Positions 1 to 9,098 of a stretch of 64,000 nucleotides of DNA are shown piece after piece. How positions within the stretch are numbered: position 1 is the stretch's first letter; every line of letters starts with the position of its first letter. The notes below the pieces were generated by a model. It did not search any database. It had not been told where the DNA came from and saw only the letters and a list, made by a program, of their open reading frames with translations. The translations under genes and the position numbers were made by a program. Source of the stretch: Streptomyces sp. NRRL F-2664 (lineage in GTDB: Bacteria; Actinomycetota; Actinomycetes; Streptomycetales; Streptomycetaceae); NCBI RefSeq assembly GCF_000719345.1, contig NZ_JOFX01000033.1, positions 24,266 through 88,265 on the forward strand, written 5' to 3'.

Positions 1-783
1 ACCGGCACCGGGCTCCCGGCCAGCCTGGAAAGGGCCTGGGGGCTCCGCGAACGACCCGGCAAGGGGCCGCGCCCCACGCTCACGCTGTCGCGCATCGTGG
101 AGGCGGCCGTGGCCCTGGCCGCCGGTGAGGGCATGGACGCCGTTTCCATGGGCCGGGTGGCCAAGGAGCTGGGCGTATCGACGATGTCCCTCTACCGGTA
201 CGTCACGGCGAAGGAAGAGCTCCACATCCTGATGTCGGACGCGGGCGTCGGCGCCCCGCCGCCGCTGCCGCCCGAGGCGCGGGAGTGGGGCTGGCGCGAG
301 CTGGTCACCGAATGGGCCTTCGCCCAGCGGGCGGTGCTCATGGCCAACCCCTGGATCCTGCGCATCCCCATCACCGGAGCCCCGGTCAGCCCCCACCAGC
401 TGGCCTGGATGGAGCGCGGGCTGGCGGCGCTGGCGGACACCGGGCTGCAGGAGGGCGAGAAGATCTCGACGATCATCCTCATCGGCGGCCTGGTGCGCAA
501 CGAGGCCACGATGGCGGCCGACATGACGGACGCCATCGTGAAGTCGGGCGTCTCACCGGACCGGGTCATGGACCAGTACCTGCGAACGCTGCGGCTGATG
601 ACCGGCCCGGACACCCACCCGGCCGTGACGCGGCTGCTGGAGTCGGACGCCTTCACGGGCTCGGACGAGCCGGACTTCCAGTTCCGCTTCGGCCTGGACC
701 GCATCCTGGACGGCCTGGCCGAGCTGGTGGCAGGGCGGTCGGCGGCAGGGCGGTCGGCGACAGGGCGGTCACCGGCGCCGTGA
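1..783 (+). CDS. TetR/AcrR family regulator, 5' end outside window
   Basis: The reading frame is open to the first base, so the start lies upstream; a GTG at 97 is available but would delete part of the DNA-binding helices. About 260 residues are visible. An N-terminal TetR helix-turn-helix is seen (VAKELGVSTMSLYRYVTAKE), followed by an all-helical ligand domain of the TetR_C type. The protein ends in a short Gly-Arg-Ser-Ala repeat that looks like tail slippage. TetR proteins are mostly ligand-responsive repressors of nearby transport or catabolic genes. The likely target would be upstream, outside the window. The family is clear; the ligand is unknown. Confidence 0.85.
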   Translation, partial: TGTGLPASLERAWGLRERPGKGPRPTLTLSRIVEAAVALAAGEGMDAVSMGRVAKELGVSTMSLYRYVTAKEELHILMSDAGVGAPPPLPPEAREWGWRELVTEWAFAQRAVLMANPWILRIPITGAPVSPHQLAWMERGLAALADTGLQEGEKISTIILIGGLVRNEATMAADMTDAIVKSGVSPDRVMDQYLRTLRLMTGPDTHPAVTRLLESDAFTGSDEPDFQFRFGLDRILDGLAELVAGRSAAGRSATGRSPAP

Positions 784-839
784 GCCGCCGCCGTGCCTTC
801 CGCCCGCTCGCGCAGGCGGAAGGGCGGGGCGTCCCACCG

Positions 840-1646
840 TCAGGCGGGCTGCTCCGGCGCGGTCGCCCTGATCACCGAGAAGACGCCGCCCTGGGGGTCG
901 GCGAGCACGGCCATGCGGCCCGCCGCCATGTCGAAGGCCGGGGCCATGACGCTGCCCCCGGCGCGCACCGCGGCGGCCTGGATCTCGTCGACGTCCTCGA
1001 CGTGGAAGTACGGCATCCAGTGCGGCGGCACCCCGGCCGGCAGCTTGGCGAGGTCCATCATCCCGCCGACGGCCCGGTCACCGACCTTGAACTCGGTGTA
1101 GTCCCCGGCGTCCGGCATCTGCGACTTCGCCGTGGTGACGGGGAGGACAGCGGTGTAGAACGCCGCCGCGGCGGGGATGTCGCCGGTGCTCAGCTCGTTC
1201 CAGATCAGGGCGCCGTGCTCGTTGACGATGCCCGCGCCGTCGAAGGTGCCGGCCTGCCAGAGGCCGACGGCCGCACCGGTGGGGTCGGTGATCACGGCCA
1301 TCCGGCCGAGGTCCATAACGTCGATCGGGCCCATCATCACCGAGCCGCCGGCGTCGGTGACGGACTTGAGGGTGGAGTCGAGGGAGTCGGTGGCCAGGTA
1401 CGTGGTCCAGGCGGTCGGCGGCACCGGGTCGGGCACCGTCCCGTCCGGGTTCATCGCCCTCATGATGCCGGCGACGGGCTTGCCCTTGAGCAGGCAGACG
1501 GAGTAGCCGCCCTGCTCGGCCGGACCGATCTCGCCCTGCCAGCCGAAGAGGCCGCAGTAGAAGTCGAGGGCCGCCTGCTGGTCGGAGGTGATCAGGTCGA
1601 TCCAGCACGGGGTGCCGGGCTTGTAGGGGCCGTTCATGTCGGGCAC
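840..1646 (-). CDS. VOC family protein, two glyoxalase/bleomycin-resistance domains
   Basis: 268 residues containing two vicinal-oxygen-chelate modules. The first is roughly residues 10-125 (begins TPCWIDLITSDQQAALDFY). The second is roughly 140-262 (HGALIWNELSTGDIPAAAAFY, with the NDPxG-like end LADPQGGVF). The GTG start at 1646 has GGAGG five bases upstream, so it is preferred over the ATG nine bases in. Such double-VOC proteins are abundant in Streptomyces; substrates are mostly unknown, and some bind or modify toxic metabolites or antibiotics. It converges on the TetR gene and appears to be a single-gene unit. Substrate cannot be told from sequence. Confidence 0.85.
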   Translation of the reverse strand: MPDMNGPYKPGTPCWIDLITSDQQAALDFYCGLFGWQGEIGPAEQGGYSVCLLKGKPVAGIMRAMNPDGTVPDPVPPTAWTTYLATDSLDSTLKSVTDAGGSVMMGPIDVMDLGRMAVITDPTGAAVGLWQAGTFDGAGIVNEHGALIWNELSTGDIPAAAAFYTAVLPVTTAKSQMPDAGDYTEFKVGDRAVGGMMDLAKLPAGVPPHWMPYFHVEDVDEIQAAAVRAGGSVMAPAFDMAAGRMAVLADPQGGVFSVIRATAPEQPA

Positions 1647-1763
1647 GGATGCCTCCGCTGAGGGATGGGGAAGGACGCGCCGTCCCCTACCCGGGCCCTA
1701 CCGCCCGAATCGACCCGTTCGGGTGACGGCTGGGGCCCTGGTGCGCACCGGTGCGCGAGCCCC

Positions 1764-1883
1764 GCGGACCTGCTCGTGGCCGTCGTCGCGCGGCAGCACG
1801 GGCTGACGGTCCTGCACCAGGACGCCGACGTCGAGACGATCGCCAAGGTCACGGGCCAGCCGGTACGGCGCATCCGCGGCTGA
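1764..1883 (+). pseudogene. PIN-domain (VapC-like) toxin remnant, C-terminal end only
   Basis: About 39 codons encode the terminal part of a PIN ribonuclease: ADLLVAVVARQHGLTVLHQD, then ADVETIAKVTGQPVRRI. This matches the last conserved block of VapC toxins, where an acidic residue follows the hydrophobic strand. Upstream codons in the same frame give no PIN sequence, and no antitoxin gene is present. This is read as the stump of a deleted vapBC module between the VOC gene and argS. The frame has an ATG at 1665 but no convincing ribosome site. Confidence 0.6.
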
Positions 1884-1884
1884 A

Positions 1885-1924
1885 ACGGAGCTGCCCCCGG
1901 CCCGAAGGCCGGGGGCAGCTCCGT
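1885..1924 (-). terminator. Hairpin terminator after argS
   Basis: Perfect 18-bp inverted repeat (arm ACGGAGCTGCCCCCGGCC) with a CGAA tetraloop, starting 9 bases past the argS stop. There is no strong U tract, as is usual in Streptomyces. It can also stop transcription from the left. Confidence 0.8.
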
Positions 1925-1932
1925 CGTACCGG

Positions 1933-3702
1933 TCAGAGCTTCTCGGGGGTGCGGATGCCCAGCAGGGACATGCCCTTCGAGAGGGTGCGGGCGGTCAGCT
2001 CGCACAGGAACAGGCGGTTCTCCACCTGCTCCGGCGTGTCCGCCTTCAGGACCGGGCACTCCGAGTAGAACGACGTGTACAGCGACGCCAGCTGGTACAG
2101 GTACGCCGCCAGCTTGTGCGGTGCGTGCTCCGCGGCCGCCTCGGCGATCAGCTCGCCGAAGGCGTCCAGGTGCAGGCCCAGCGCCCGCTCGGTCGGGGCC
2201 AGCGCCACCTCCGGGTGGGCGACCGGCCGCGCGTCGCCCGCCTTGCGCAGGATCGACTGGATACGCGCGTACGCGTACTGCAGGTACACGGACGTGTCGC
2301 CGTTCAGCGACACCATCTGGTCCAGGTCGAACTTGTAGTCCCGGGCGGCGGACGTCGACAGGTCGGCGTACTTCACCGCGCCGATGCCCACCTGGGCACC
2401 CCGCTCGGCGATCTCCGCCTCCGTCAGGTCCTGGGCCTTCTCGCGGACCACCGCCGAGGCGCGCTCGATCGCCTCGTCGAGCAGGTCCACCAGCCGGACC
2501 GTCTCGCCCTCACGGGTCTTGAACGGCTTGCCGTCCTTGCCGAGGACCGTGCCGAACGCCAGCTGCACGGCCTTGACCTCGTCGTTCAGCCAGCCCGCCC
2601 GGCGCGCCGTCTCGAAGACCATCTTGAAGTGCAGCGACTGCCGCGCATCCACCACGTAGATCAGCTCGGTCGCCCCGAGGTTCGTCACGCGGTCGCGGAT
2701 CGCCGACAGGTCCGTGGCGGCGTAGCCGAAGCCGCCGTCCGACTTCTGCACGATCAGCGGTGTCGGGTTGCCGTCCGGGCCCTTGACGTCCTCGAAGAAC
2801 ACGCACAGCGCGCCGTTGGAGCGGACAGCGACGCCCGACTCCTCCAGCAGCTTGCACGTCTCGACCAGCATGTCGTTGTACCCGGACTCGCCGACCACGT
2901 CCGGGTCCTGGATGTCCATGTCCAGCTTGTCGAAGACGGAGTAGAAGTAGATCTTCGACTCGTCCACGAACCGCTGCCACAGCGCCAGCGTCTCCGGCTC
3001 GCCCGCCTGCAGGTCCACCACCCGGGCCCGGGCCCGGCCCTTGAACTCCTCGTCGGAGTCGAACAGGGCGCGCGACGCCTTGTAGAGGCGGTTGAGGTTG
3101 GACATGGCCTCCTCGCCGGAGGCCTGCTCGTCACCGTCGCCGCGCTTGTGGTCCAGCTCGTGCGGGTGCTCCAGCAGGTACTGGATCAGCATGCCGAACT
3201 GGGTGCCCCAGTCGCCGATGTGGTGGCGCCGCACCACCTTCTCGCCCGTGAACTCCAGGATCTCCACCATCGCCGCGCCGATCACCGCGGACCGCAGGTG
3301 GCCGACGTGCATCTCCTTGGCGACGTTCGGCTGGGCGTAGTCGATCACCGTCGTGCCGGCCGCCGCGTTCAGCGGCACGCCGAGCCGGTCGTCCGCCGCG
3401 CGGGCCGCCAGCGTCGAGATGATCGCCTCGTCGGCGACGCTGATGTTCAGGAAGCCGGGGCCCGAGACCTCGATCTCCTTGATCAGCCCACCGGTCGGGA
3501 TGCCCTGGACCACGGTCGCGGCCAGCTCGCGCGGGTTGGCCTTCGCCTTCTTCGCGAGCGCCAGGATGCCGTTGGCCTGGAAGTCGGCCCGGTCGCTTCG
3601 TCGCAGCAGCGGGTCGGCGCCACCGGCCTCCGGCAGGGCGGAGGCGAGGGCGTCGGCGACGCGCTGGTTGACGGACGAAGCGAGCGAAGGGACCGAGGCC
3701 AT
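1933..3702 (-). CDS. argS: Arginyl-tRNA synthetase
   Basis: 589 residues. Class I aminoacyl-tRNA synthetase charging tRNA-Arg in the cytoplasm. Domains in order: the Arg-specific N-terminal Add-1 domain (about 1-95), the Rossmann catalytic core with the HIGH-type signature in [20 protein letters not shown], and the DALR anticodon-binding helical domain at the C terminus ([17 protein letters not shown] onward, ending [10 protein letters not shown]). The frame extends 53 codons further upstream, but MASVPSL at 3702 follows AGGA and begins the conserved domain, so that start is chosen. It is divergent from lysS; the roughly 180 bp between them must hold both promoters. Essential housekeeping gene. 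Confidence 0.97.
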   Translation of the reverse strand: MASVPSLASSVNQRVADALASALPEAGGADPLLRRSDRADFQANGILALAKKAKANPRELAATVVQGIPTGGLIKEIEVSGPGFLNISVADEAIISTLAARAADDRLGVPLNAAAGTTVIDYAQPNVAKEMHVGHLRSAVIGAAMVEILEFTGEKVVRRHHIGDWGTQFGMLIQYLLEHPHELDHKRGDGDEQASGEEAMSNLNRLYKASRALFDSDEEFKGRARARVVDLQAGEPETLALWQRFVDESKIYFYSVFDKLDMDIQDPDVVGESGYNDMLVETCKLLEESGVAVRSNGALCVFFEDVKGPDGNPTPLIVQKSDGGFGYAATDLSAIRDRVTNLGATELIYVVDARQSLHFKMVFETARRAGWLNDEVKAVQLAFGTVLGKDGKPFKTREGETVRLVDLLDEAIERASAVVREKAQDLTEAEIAERGAQVGIGAVKYADLSTSAARDYKFDLDQMVSLNGDTSVYLQYAYARIQSILRKAGDARPVAHPEVALAPTERALGLHLDAFGELIAEAAAEHAPHKLAAYLYQLASLYTSFYSECPVLKADTPEQVENRLFLCELTARTLSKGMSLLGIRTPEKL

Positions 3703-3880
3703 GAGCTGCCGTTCCTGTGAGGTCGTGCCGGTGGATGCACTTGGTTGTTCCGACAAGAGCCGAGTATCCCACGCGGCGGCCACCGGATTCCCGGGATATC
3801 CACCGCGCCGAGCAACCGCGGAGCGGCCTGTTCCGTCTGGGAGAATGGCCGAAGCCAGCATTCGAGTAGAAGGACGTGTC

Positions 3881-5620
3881 GTGGCTCAGAGCGCGCAGAG
3901 CAGCACCGAGACCGACTGGGTCTCCCGTTTCGCGGACGAGGTCATCGCCGAGGCGGAGCGCCGAGCCCCGGGCAAAGCGGTCGTCGTCGCGTCCGGTCTC
4001 TCCCCCTCCGGCCCGATCCACCTGGGCAACCTCCGCGAGGTCATGACCCCGCACCTGGTCGCCGACGAGATCCGCCGCCGCGGCCACGAGGTCCGCCACG
4101 TCATCTCCTGGGACGACTACGACCGCTACCGCAAGGTCCCCAAGGGCATCCCCGGTGTCACCGAGGAGTCCCACGCCCAGCACATCGGCCGCCCGCTGAC
4201 CGCCGTCCCCGCCCCCGAGGGCTCCGCCCACCCCAACTGGGCCGAGCACTTCAAGGCCGCCATGGTCGAGGCGCTGGCCGACCTCGGCGTCGAGTACGAC
4301 CCGATCAGCCAGACCGAGCAGTACACCACCGGGGTCTACCGCGAGCAGATCCTGCACGCCATGAAGCACCGCGGCGACATCGACGCCGTACTCGCCCAGT
4401 ACCGCACCAAGGCCAAGCCGGGCGGCAAGAAGCCCCAGCAGAAGCAGGTCGACGAGGCCGAGCTGGAGGCCGCCGAGGGCTCCGGCGCAGCAGCCGAGGA
4501 CGACGGCAGCGCCGGCGAGGGGGGCTACTTCCCCTACAAGCCGTACTGCGGCCGGTGCGGCAAGGACTTCACCAAGGTCACCTCGTACGACGACGAGACC
4601 ACCGAGATGACCTACGTCTGCACCGAGGACGAGTTCACCGAGACGGTCAAGCTCAGCGAGTTCAACCGCGGCAAGCTCGTCTGGAAGGTGGACTGGCCCA
4701 TGCGCTGGGCCTACGAGGGCGTCGTCTTCGAGCCCTCCGGCGTCGACCACTCCTCGCCCGGCTCCTCCTTCCAGGTCGGCGGCCAGATCGTCCACATCTT
4801 CGGCGGCGAACAGCCCATCGGTCCGATGTACGCCTTCGTCGGCATCAGCGGCATGGCCAAGATGTCCTCCAGCAAGGGCGGCGTCCCCACCCCCGGCGAC
4901 GCGCTGAAGATCATGGAGCCGCAGCTCCTGCGCTGGCTGTACGCCCGCCGCAAGCCCAACCAGTCCTTCAAGATCGCCTTCGACCAGGAGATCCAGCGCC
5001 TCTACGACGAGTGGGACAAGCTGGAGGCCAAGGTGGCGGACGGCACCGTGCTGCCCGCCGACGCGGCCGCGCACAGCCGCGCCGTACGGGTCGCCTCCCA
5101 CGAGCTGCCCCGCACCCCGCGCCCGCTGCCGTACCGCACCCTCGCCTCGGTCGTCGACATCACCGCCGGACACGACGAGCAGACCCTGCGCATCCTGGCC
5201 GACCTCGACCCGTCGCAGCCGCTCACCTCCCTCGACGAGGTACGGCCGCGCCTGGACCGCGCCGAGAACTGGATCACCACCCAGGTCCCCGCCGACCAGC
5301 GCACCCTCGTGCGCGAGGACCCCGACACCGAGCTCCTGTCCTCCCTGGACGACGAGGGCCGCGAGTCCCTGCGCCTGCTCCTGGACGGCCTGGACTCCCA
5401 CTGGTCGCTCGACGGACTGACCACCCTCGTCTACGGCGTCCCCAAGGTCATGGCCGGGCTGGAGCCCGACGCCAAGCCCACCCCCGAGCTGAAGGTCGCC
5501 CAGCGCACCTTCTTCGCACTGCTCTACCGGCTCCTCGTCACCCGCGAGACCGGCCCGCGCCTGCCCACGCTGCTGCTGGCCGTGGGCGCGGACCGCGTGC
5601 GCAAGCTGCTCGCGGCCTGA
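3881..5620 (+). CDS. lysS: Lysyl-tRNA synthetase, class I
   Basis: 579 residues. This is the class I (archaeal-type) LysRS, not the common bacterial class II enzyme. The HIGH-type motif reads [12 protein letters not shown] (near residue 43), and the KMSKS-type motif is KMSSSKG (near 327). Cysteines in YCGRCGKDF and a downstream YVCTEDE suggest a metal-binding knuckle. An acidic, Gln/Lys-rich insert lies around residues 180-215. The start is the GTG at 3881 behind AGAAGGA; the upstream ATG at 3845 lacks a ribosome site. Actinobacteria with this enzyme often carry a class II LysRS as well, so the window alone does not show whether this is the sole enzyme. Confidence 0.95.
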   Translation: MAQSAQSSTETDWVSRFADEVIAEAERRAPGKAVVVASGLSPSGPIHLGNLREVMTPHLVADEIRRRGHEVRHVISWDDYDRYRKVPKGIPGVTEESHAQHIGRPLTAVPAPEGSAHPNWAEHFKAAMVEALADLGVEYDPISQTEQYTTGVYREQILHAMKHRGDIDAVLAQYRTKAKPGGKKPQQKQVDEAELEAAEGSGAAAEDDGSAGEGGYFPYKPYCGRCGKDFTKVTSYDDETTEMTYVCTEDEFTETVKLSEFNRGKLVWKVDWPMRWAYEGVVFEPSGVDHSSPGSSFQVGGQIVHIFGGEQPIGPMYAFVGISGMAKMSSSKGGVPTPGDALKIMEPQLLRWLYARRKPNQSFKIAFDQEIQRLYDEWDKLEAKVADGTVLPADAAAHSRAVRVASHELPRTPRPLPYRTLASVVDITAGHDEQTLRILADLDPSQPLTSLDEVRPRLDRAENWITTQVPADQRTLVREDPDTELLSSLDDEGRESLRLLLDGLDSHWSLDGLTTLVYGVPKVMAGLEPDAKPTPELKVAQRTFFALLYRLLVTRETGPRLPTLLLAVGADRVRKLLAA

Positions 5621-5654
5621 CGGCCCCCGCCGCGGGCCGTGCCCGGGCGAGCGC

Positions 5655-5686
5655 AAGGGCCCGCACCCTCAGGGGTGCGGGCCCTT
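5655..5686. terminator. Bidirectional terminator between lysS and DUF2637 gene
   Basis: Perfect 14-bp stem (AAGGGCCCGCACCC and its complement) around a TCAG loop, 34 bases after lysS stops and 25 bases from the end of the convergent gene. Because AA/TT flanks both arms it can work in either direction. Confidence 0.85.
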
Positions 5687-5711
5687 CCGCATACAGGTAC
5701 GTGCCTGCCCG

Positions 5712-7043
5712 CTACGCGGGCTCGGCCTCGCGCTCCTTGCGGTGCTGCTGACGGAACGACGGGATCATCCGGCGCAGCAGCGAACCACTGCGCGGATGCG
5801 TCACGCCGTAGCGGTCCGCCAGCGTGATGTCGAGCGCCTCGGCGGTCGGGTAGTCCTGCGTCTCCTCCGCCAGCGCGCAGAACACCTTGTAGGCGATCTG
5901 GGCGAACTCGACCTCGTCCGCGGCCTCGGCCCCCGGCTGCTGCTCCAGCGGGCGCTCGTCCGGCACCGCCTCGTGGCGCGGCTCCGGGATCGGCAGCTGC
6001 TCCGCCTGCTGATCGTCCGGGCCCATCGGAGGCAGGACCGGGGTCGGCTCCAGACCCTCGACGTACTGCGGGTTGTAGCCGCCCTCGTACACGGCCTGCG
6101 GGGCCTTCGGCGCGGCGAACCAGGCGCTGTTGTGGGCCGCGGGCATCGCCGTCGGGTCCACGGCGAACGCGGGCGGGACATGGGCGACCGCCGCCGGCGC
6201 CACCTGCTCGGCCTGGGCCAGGGCGTGCGCCTCGGCCTGCTGGGCCCGGTCCGGCGCCCCGGCCTCGTACCCCTCCGGGACGGCGCCGGCCACCGGGGCC
6301 TCCAACGCCCGAGCCGTACCGGCGAGCTGCTGCTCCAGCGGCGGCAGGACCGCCGGGTCGATCCCCGTCGCCGCCAGCGCGTCCGGAGCCGTCTGCGACA
6401 ACGGGACACCGATCCGCGCCAGCTTCAGCGGCATCAGCGCCTCCACCGGCGCCTTCTGCCGCCAGAAACGTCCGTACCGCGCCTGCAGCCGCGCCTGGTA
6501 GATCAGCCGGTCCTGCTCCATGCCGATCGCCTGCTCGTACGACCGCAGCTCCCACAGCTTCATCCGCCGCCACAGCTTGAACGTCGGCACCGGCGACAGC
6601 AGCCACCGCGTGATGCGCACACCCTCCATGTGCCGGTCCGCCGTGATGTCCGCGATCCGGCCCACCGCGTGCCGGGCGGCCTCCACCGTCACCACGAACA
6701 GGATCGGGATCACGCCGTGCATGCCGACACCGAGCGGATCCGGCCACGACGCCGCGCCGTTGAACGCGATCGTCGCCGCCGTCAGCAGCCACGCCGTCTG
6801 ACGCAGCAGGGGGAAGGGGATCCGCAGCCAGGTCAGCAGCAGGTCCAGCGCCAACAGGACGCAGATACCGGCGTCGATACCGATCGGGAACACCAGGGAG
6901 AAACTGCCGAAGCCCTTCTTCTCCGCCAGCTCGCGCACCGCGGCGTACGAACCCGCGAAGCCGATGCCCGCGATGACGACGGCTCCGGCGACCACGACAC
7001 CGATGAGTATTCGGTGCGTACGAGTCAGCTGCATCGCGGCCAC
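5712..7043 (-). CDS. DUF2637 membrane protein
   Basis: 443 residues. The N-terminal half holds the DUF2637 domain with four hydrophobic segments: IGVVVAGAVVIAGIGFAGSY, FSLVFPIGIDAGICVLLALD, a Thr/Ala-rich third, and VIPILFVVTVEAARHAVG. A cytoplasmic part follows with an amphipathic Arg-rich stretch, an Ala/Pro/Gln-rich linker (about 215-370), and a conserved helical C-terminal domain (EFAQIAYKVFCALAEETQDY) that resembles a DNA-binding or replication-type helical unit. The start GTG at 7043 has GGGGAGGGG seven bases before it. DUF2637 proteins occur on Streptomyces chromosomes and conjugative plasmids (SpdB-like). The function here is unknown. Confidence 0.85.
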   Translation of the reverse strand: MAAMQLTRTHRILIGVVVAGAVVIAGIGFAGSYAAVRELAEKKGFGSFSLVFPIGIDAGICVLLALDLLLTWLRIPFPLLRQTAWLLTAATIAFNGAASWPDPLGVGMHGVIPILFVVTVEAARHAVGRIADITADRHMEGVRITRWLLSPVPTFKLWRRMKLWELRSYEQAIGMEQDRLIYQARLQARYGRFWRQKAPVEALMPLKLARIGVPLSQTAPDALAATGIDPAVLPPLEQQLAGTARALEAPVAGAVPEGYEAGAPDRAQQAEAHALAQAEQVAPAAVAHVPPAFAVDPTAMPAAHNSAWFAAPKAPQAVYEGGYNPQYVEGLEPTPVLPPMGPDDQQAEQLPIPEPRHEAVPDERPLEQQPGAEAADEVEFAQIAYKVFCALAEETQDYPTAEALDITLADRYGVTHPRSGSLLRRMIPSFRQQHRKEREAEPA

Positions 7044-7169
7044 CCGCGATCCCCTCCCCTTGTCGAGCACAAACCGAGCGCTTACCGCGCCTTTACGGAG
7101 CTGCGGCAGGCACAGCGTACGGGTGACCGGATGTCAACGCTCCAGGAGCCCCCGGCCGGCCCGGTGCTC

Positions 7170-7934
7170 CTACTGGGGCTGGGGGGACTGCGGCTGCTCC
7201 GCCGGCTTGTTGGCGGTGGCGACCGACGCCACCGCCTCCTTCGCCGCGGTCAGTGCGTCCTGCAGCAGCTTGGCATGGTCCGGGGCGCCGGCGCCCTCGT
7301 AGGCCGCACCGTTGTAGTCGAGCGTGATGACCACGTTCTGGGTGCGCGCCACGACCGTCGTGTTGAGGAAGTCGACGTCCTTCTTCACCGAGTAGGCCAC
7401 CGACGTGCCCTGGTCGCCGCCCAGGCCCTCCGCGGGCTCGGCCTTCACGTTCTGCGCGCCCTCGGTGGCCTTCGCCGCCTCGACCTGCTTGCCGTACTGC
7501 TCCTCGGCCCGCTTGTTGGCGCTGCCGAGGGAGGCGTGCGAGTCGGTCCGGAAGAAGGAGAGCGAGAGCCAGCGGTACTGCGAGCCCTTCAGGCCGTCCT
7601 CGTCCAGGCCGTTCCAGGAGCAGCTGGCGCGGCTCGCCAGGTCGTTCGACTTGGTCGCCGTACCGTTCTTGTCCTTCGCCTCCGGGACAAGGGTGTCTAT
7701 CGTCGCCGACTGGATCGCCTTGCAGGGATCCGGGAGCGTGGCGAAGGCCGCCTTCTCCAGCTCCGGCTTCTTCGCCTTCTCACCGGGCTTCGAAGAAGCG
7801 GACGAACCGGACTTCTTGTCGCCCTTGGCGGCCGACTCCTTGCCCGAGTCGGACGAACACCCGGCCACGGTGAGGATCACCGGGACGGCTGCGCAGGCGA
7901 GAACGCGGGTGAGGCGCGAGGCTGATCGGTGCAT
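7170..7934 (-). CDS. DUF3558 family lipoprotein
   Basis: 254 residues. Type II lipoprotein signal: basic start, hydrophobic segment and lipobox LTVAGC (Cys near residue 26). A Lys/Ser-rich linker is followed by the DUF3558 domain with its conserved Cys pair (LPDPCKAIQ and ASCSWNG). The start ATG at 7934 follows GAAGGA. Predicted to sit on the outer face of the cell membrane. It is the downstream member of a tandem pair with the gene at 8048-8914, 113 bases apart, suggesting duplication. DUF3558 proteins are common in Actinobacteria and of unknown role. Confidence 0.85.
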   Translation of the reverse strand: MHRSASRLTRVLACAAVPVILTVAGCSSDSGKESAAKGDKKSGSSASSKPGEKAKKPELEKAAFATLPDPCKAIQSATIDTLVPEAKDKNGTATKSNDLASRASCSWNGLDEDGLKGSQYRWLSLSFFRTDSHASLGSANKRAEEQYGKQVEAAKATEGAQNVKAEPAEGLGGDQGTSVAYSVKKDVDFLNTTVVARTQNVVITLDYNGAAYEGAGAPDHAKLLQDALTAAKEAVASVATANKPAEQPQSPQPQ

Positions 7935-8047
7935 GGTTCCTTCAGTGCTTCGGGGGTCTGCTTCGGACACGGGACCCGGTCAACGGTAGCCCGATCGGGT
8001 GCCCGACTGCTGTGCGCGCCGTCACGCCGGGGCGCGGCGCGCACCGC

Positions 8048-8914
8048 TCATTCGTTGAACCGCTCGGCCAGGGCCAGCGCCAACTGCCGTGCCTTGTCCT
8101 GCGTTTCGGCGCTCGACGGGACCGTTCCGGGCAGGGTCGGCTGGACGCTGTACTCGACCTTGACGATGACATTCGAGGTGCGGAACACGATCCGAACGGT
8201 GCGCGACTGCGCTGCCGTCGCCCCGGCGGGGCTCAGCTTGTCGTCGAGGAAGGCCTCGGTGCCGAGGCCCTCCAGGACGCGGGAGCCGAGCTCGGGCTGC
8301 GGGGACGGACTCGTGCCCGGGGCCGGTGTTCCCGCGGCCGGCGTCCCGGCCGGCGGGGTCCCGCCCGCGGGCGGGGGCGTCGAGGCGGCCGGGGAGGCCG
8401 GGTTGGCCGCGCCGGGGGTGGGGGTGGTGGCCGGGCCGGGGAAGGGCAGGTGGGCGTCCGTCAGCAGGCGTACGTAGACCTGCTTGGCCTTGTCGTCGTC
8501 GCTGGCGACGGCGCGGTCGTAGGAGACGACGCGCTCGAAGCCGACCGACAGCAGCCGGGTCTCCTCGGGGACCTGCGCGCTCCAGCGGCAGCCGACGTGC
8601 CGGTCGCCGTCGTACGAGGCGTCGGCGACGCCCGCGTACAGCTGCTCGCGCTGTTCGGGGGTGAGGCTGTCCGATGCGGGCAGCATCGCCTTGAGCTTCT
8701 TGCTGTCGGCGCCCGCCTTGCAGGGCGCGGGCAGGCTGCGGTACTTGCCCGGCTGGGCGGGTGCGGCGGCGTTGCCGCCGGCCTTCGCGTCGCTGGTGCC
8801 CGCCCCGTCGCTCCCGCCGGTGCACCCGGTCAGGGCGGCCGCACCGGCCGCGAGCGCGGTGAGCATCGCGATGCCGGGCAGGACTCGCCGTACCGCCTTG
8901 CGCTGCACGTCCAC
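8048..8914 (-). CDS. DUF3558 family lipoprotein with Pro/Ala/Thr-rich insert
   Basis: 288 residues. Signal peptide with lipobox LTGC (Cys near 31), then a DUF3558-like domain with the Cys pair (LPAPCKAGA and HVGCRWSAQ). It is interrupted at about residues 155-205 by a low-complexity run of PAG/TP units, and the domain resumes with FRTSNVIVKVEYS. This insert distinguishes it from its paralogue at 7170-7934. The start is the GTG at 8914 with AAGGGA four bases upstream; the first ATG inside would cut into the signal. It is divergent from rtcB, so its promoter lies in 8915-9098. Confidence 0.85.
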   Translation of the reverse strand: MDVQRKAVRRVLPGIAMLTALAAGAAALTGCTGGSDGAGTSDAKAGGNAAAPAQPGKYRSLPAPCKAGADSKKLKAMLPASDSLTPEQREQLYAGVADASYDGDRHVGCRWSAQVPEETRLLSVGFERVVSYDRAVASDDDKAKQVYVRLLTDAHLPFPGPATTPTPGAANPASPAASTPPPAGGTPPAGTPAAGTPAPGTSPSPQPELGSRVLEGLGTEAFLDDKLSPAGATAAQSRTVRIVFRTSNVIVKVEYSVQPTLPGTVPSSAETQDKARQLALALAERFNE

Positions 8915-9098
8915 TGGCTCCCTTCGACCGGCGGGCCCCCCGTCGGTCAGGAAAATGCGTTGCCGCTACTTGGGCGCGGCTGGACACAATGTCTATCGCA
9001 CACGCTGGTGCTGGCGCCGGTCCCCTGTCGTATTTGGGATCAAGAGCGAGGCTTTTGCGGATACTCACCTTTCTGTTGGTTTCAGGGGATTGATCCTT

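Noticed and set aside
2116..3720. Long open frames opposite argS, lysS, the CIS genes and others (for example 2116-3720, 3745-5751, 23473-27144)
   Set aside because: They mirror real genes. High GC at third positions removes stop codons from other frames, and the translations are Arg/Pro/Gly-rich without any domain.
3703..3861. Longer start of argS at 3861
   Set aside because: The extra 53 codons lack family similarity and would run through the lysS promoter; ATG 3702 has a ribosome site and the conserved N terminus.
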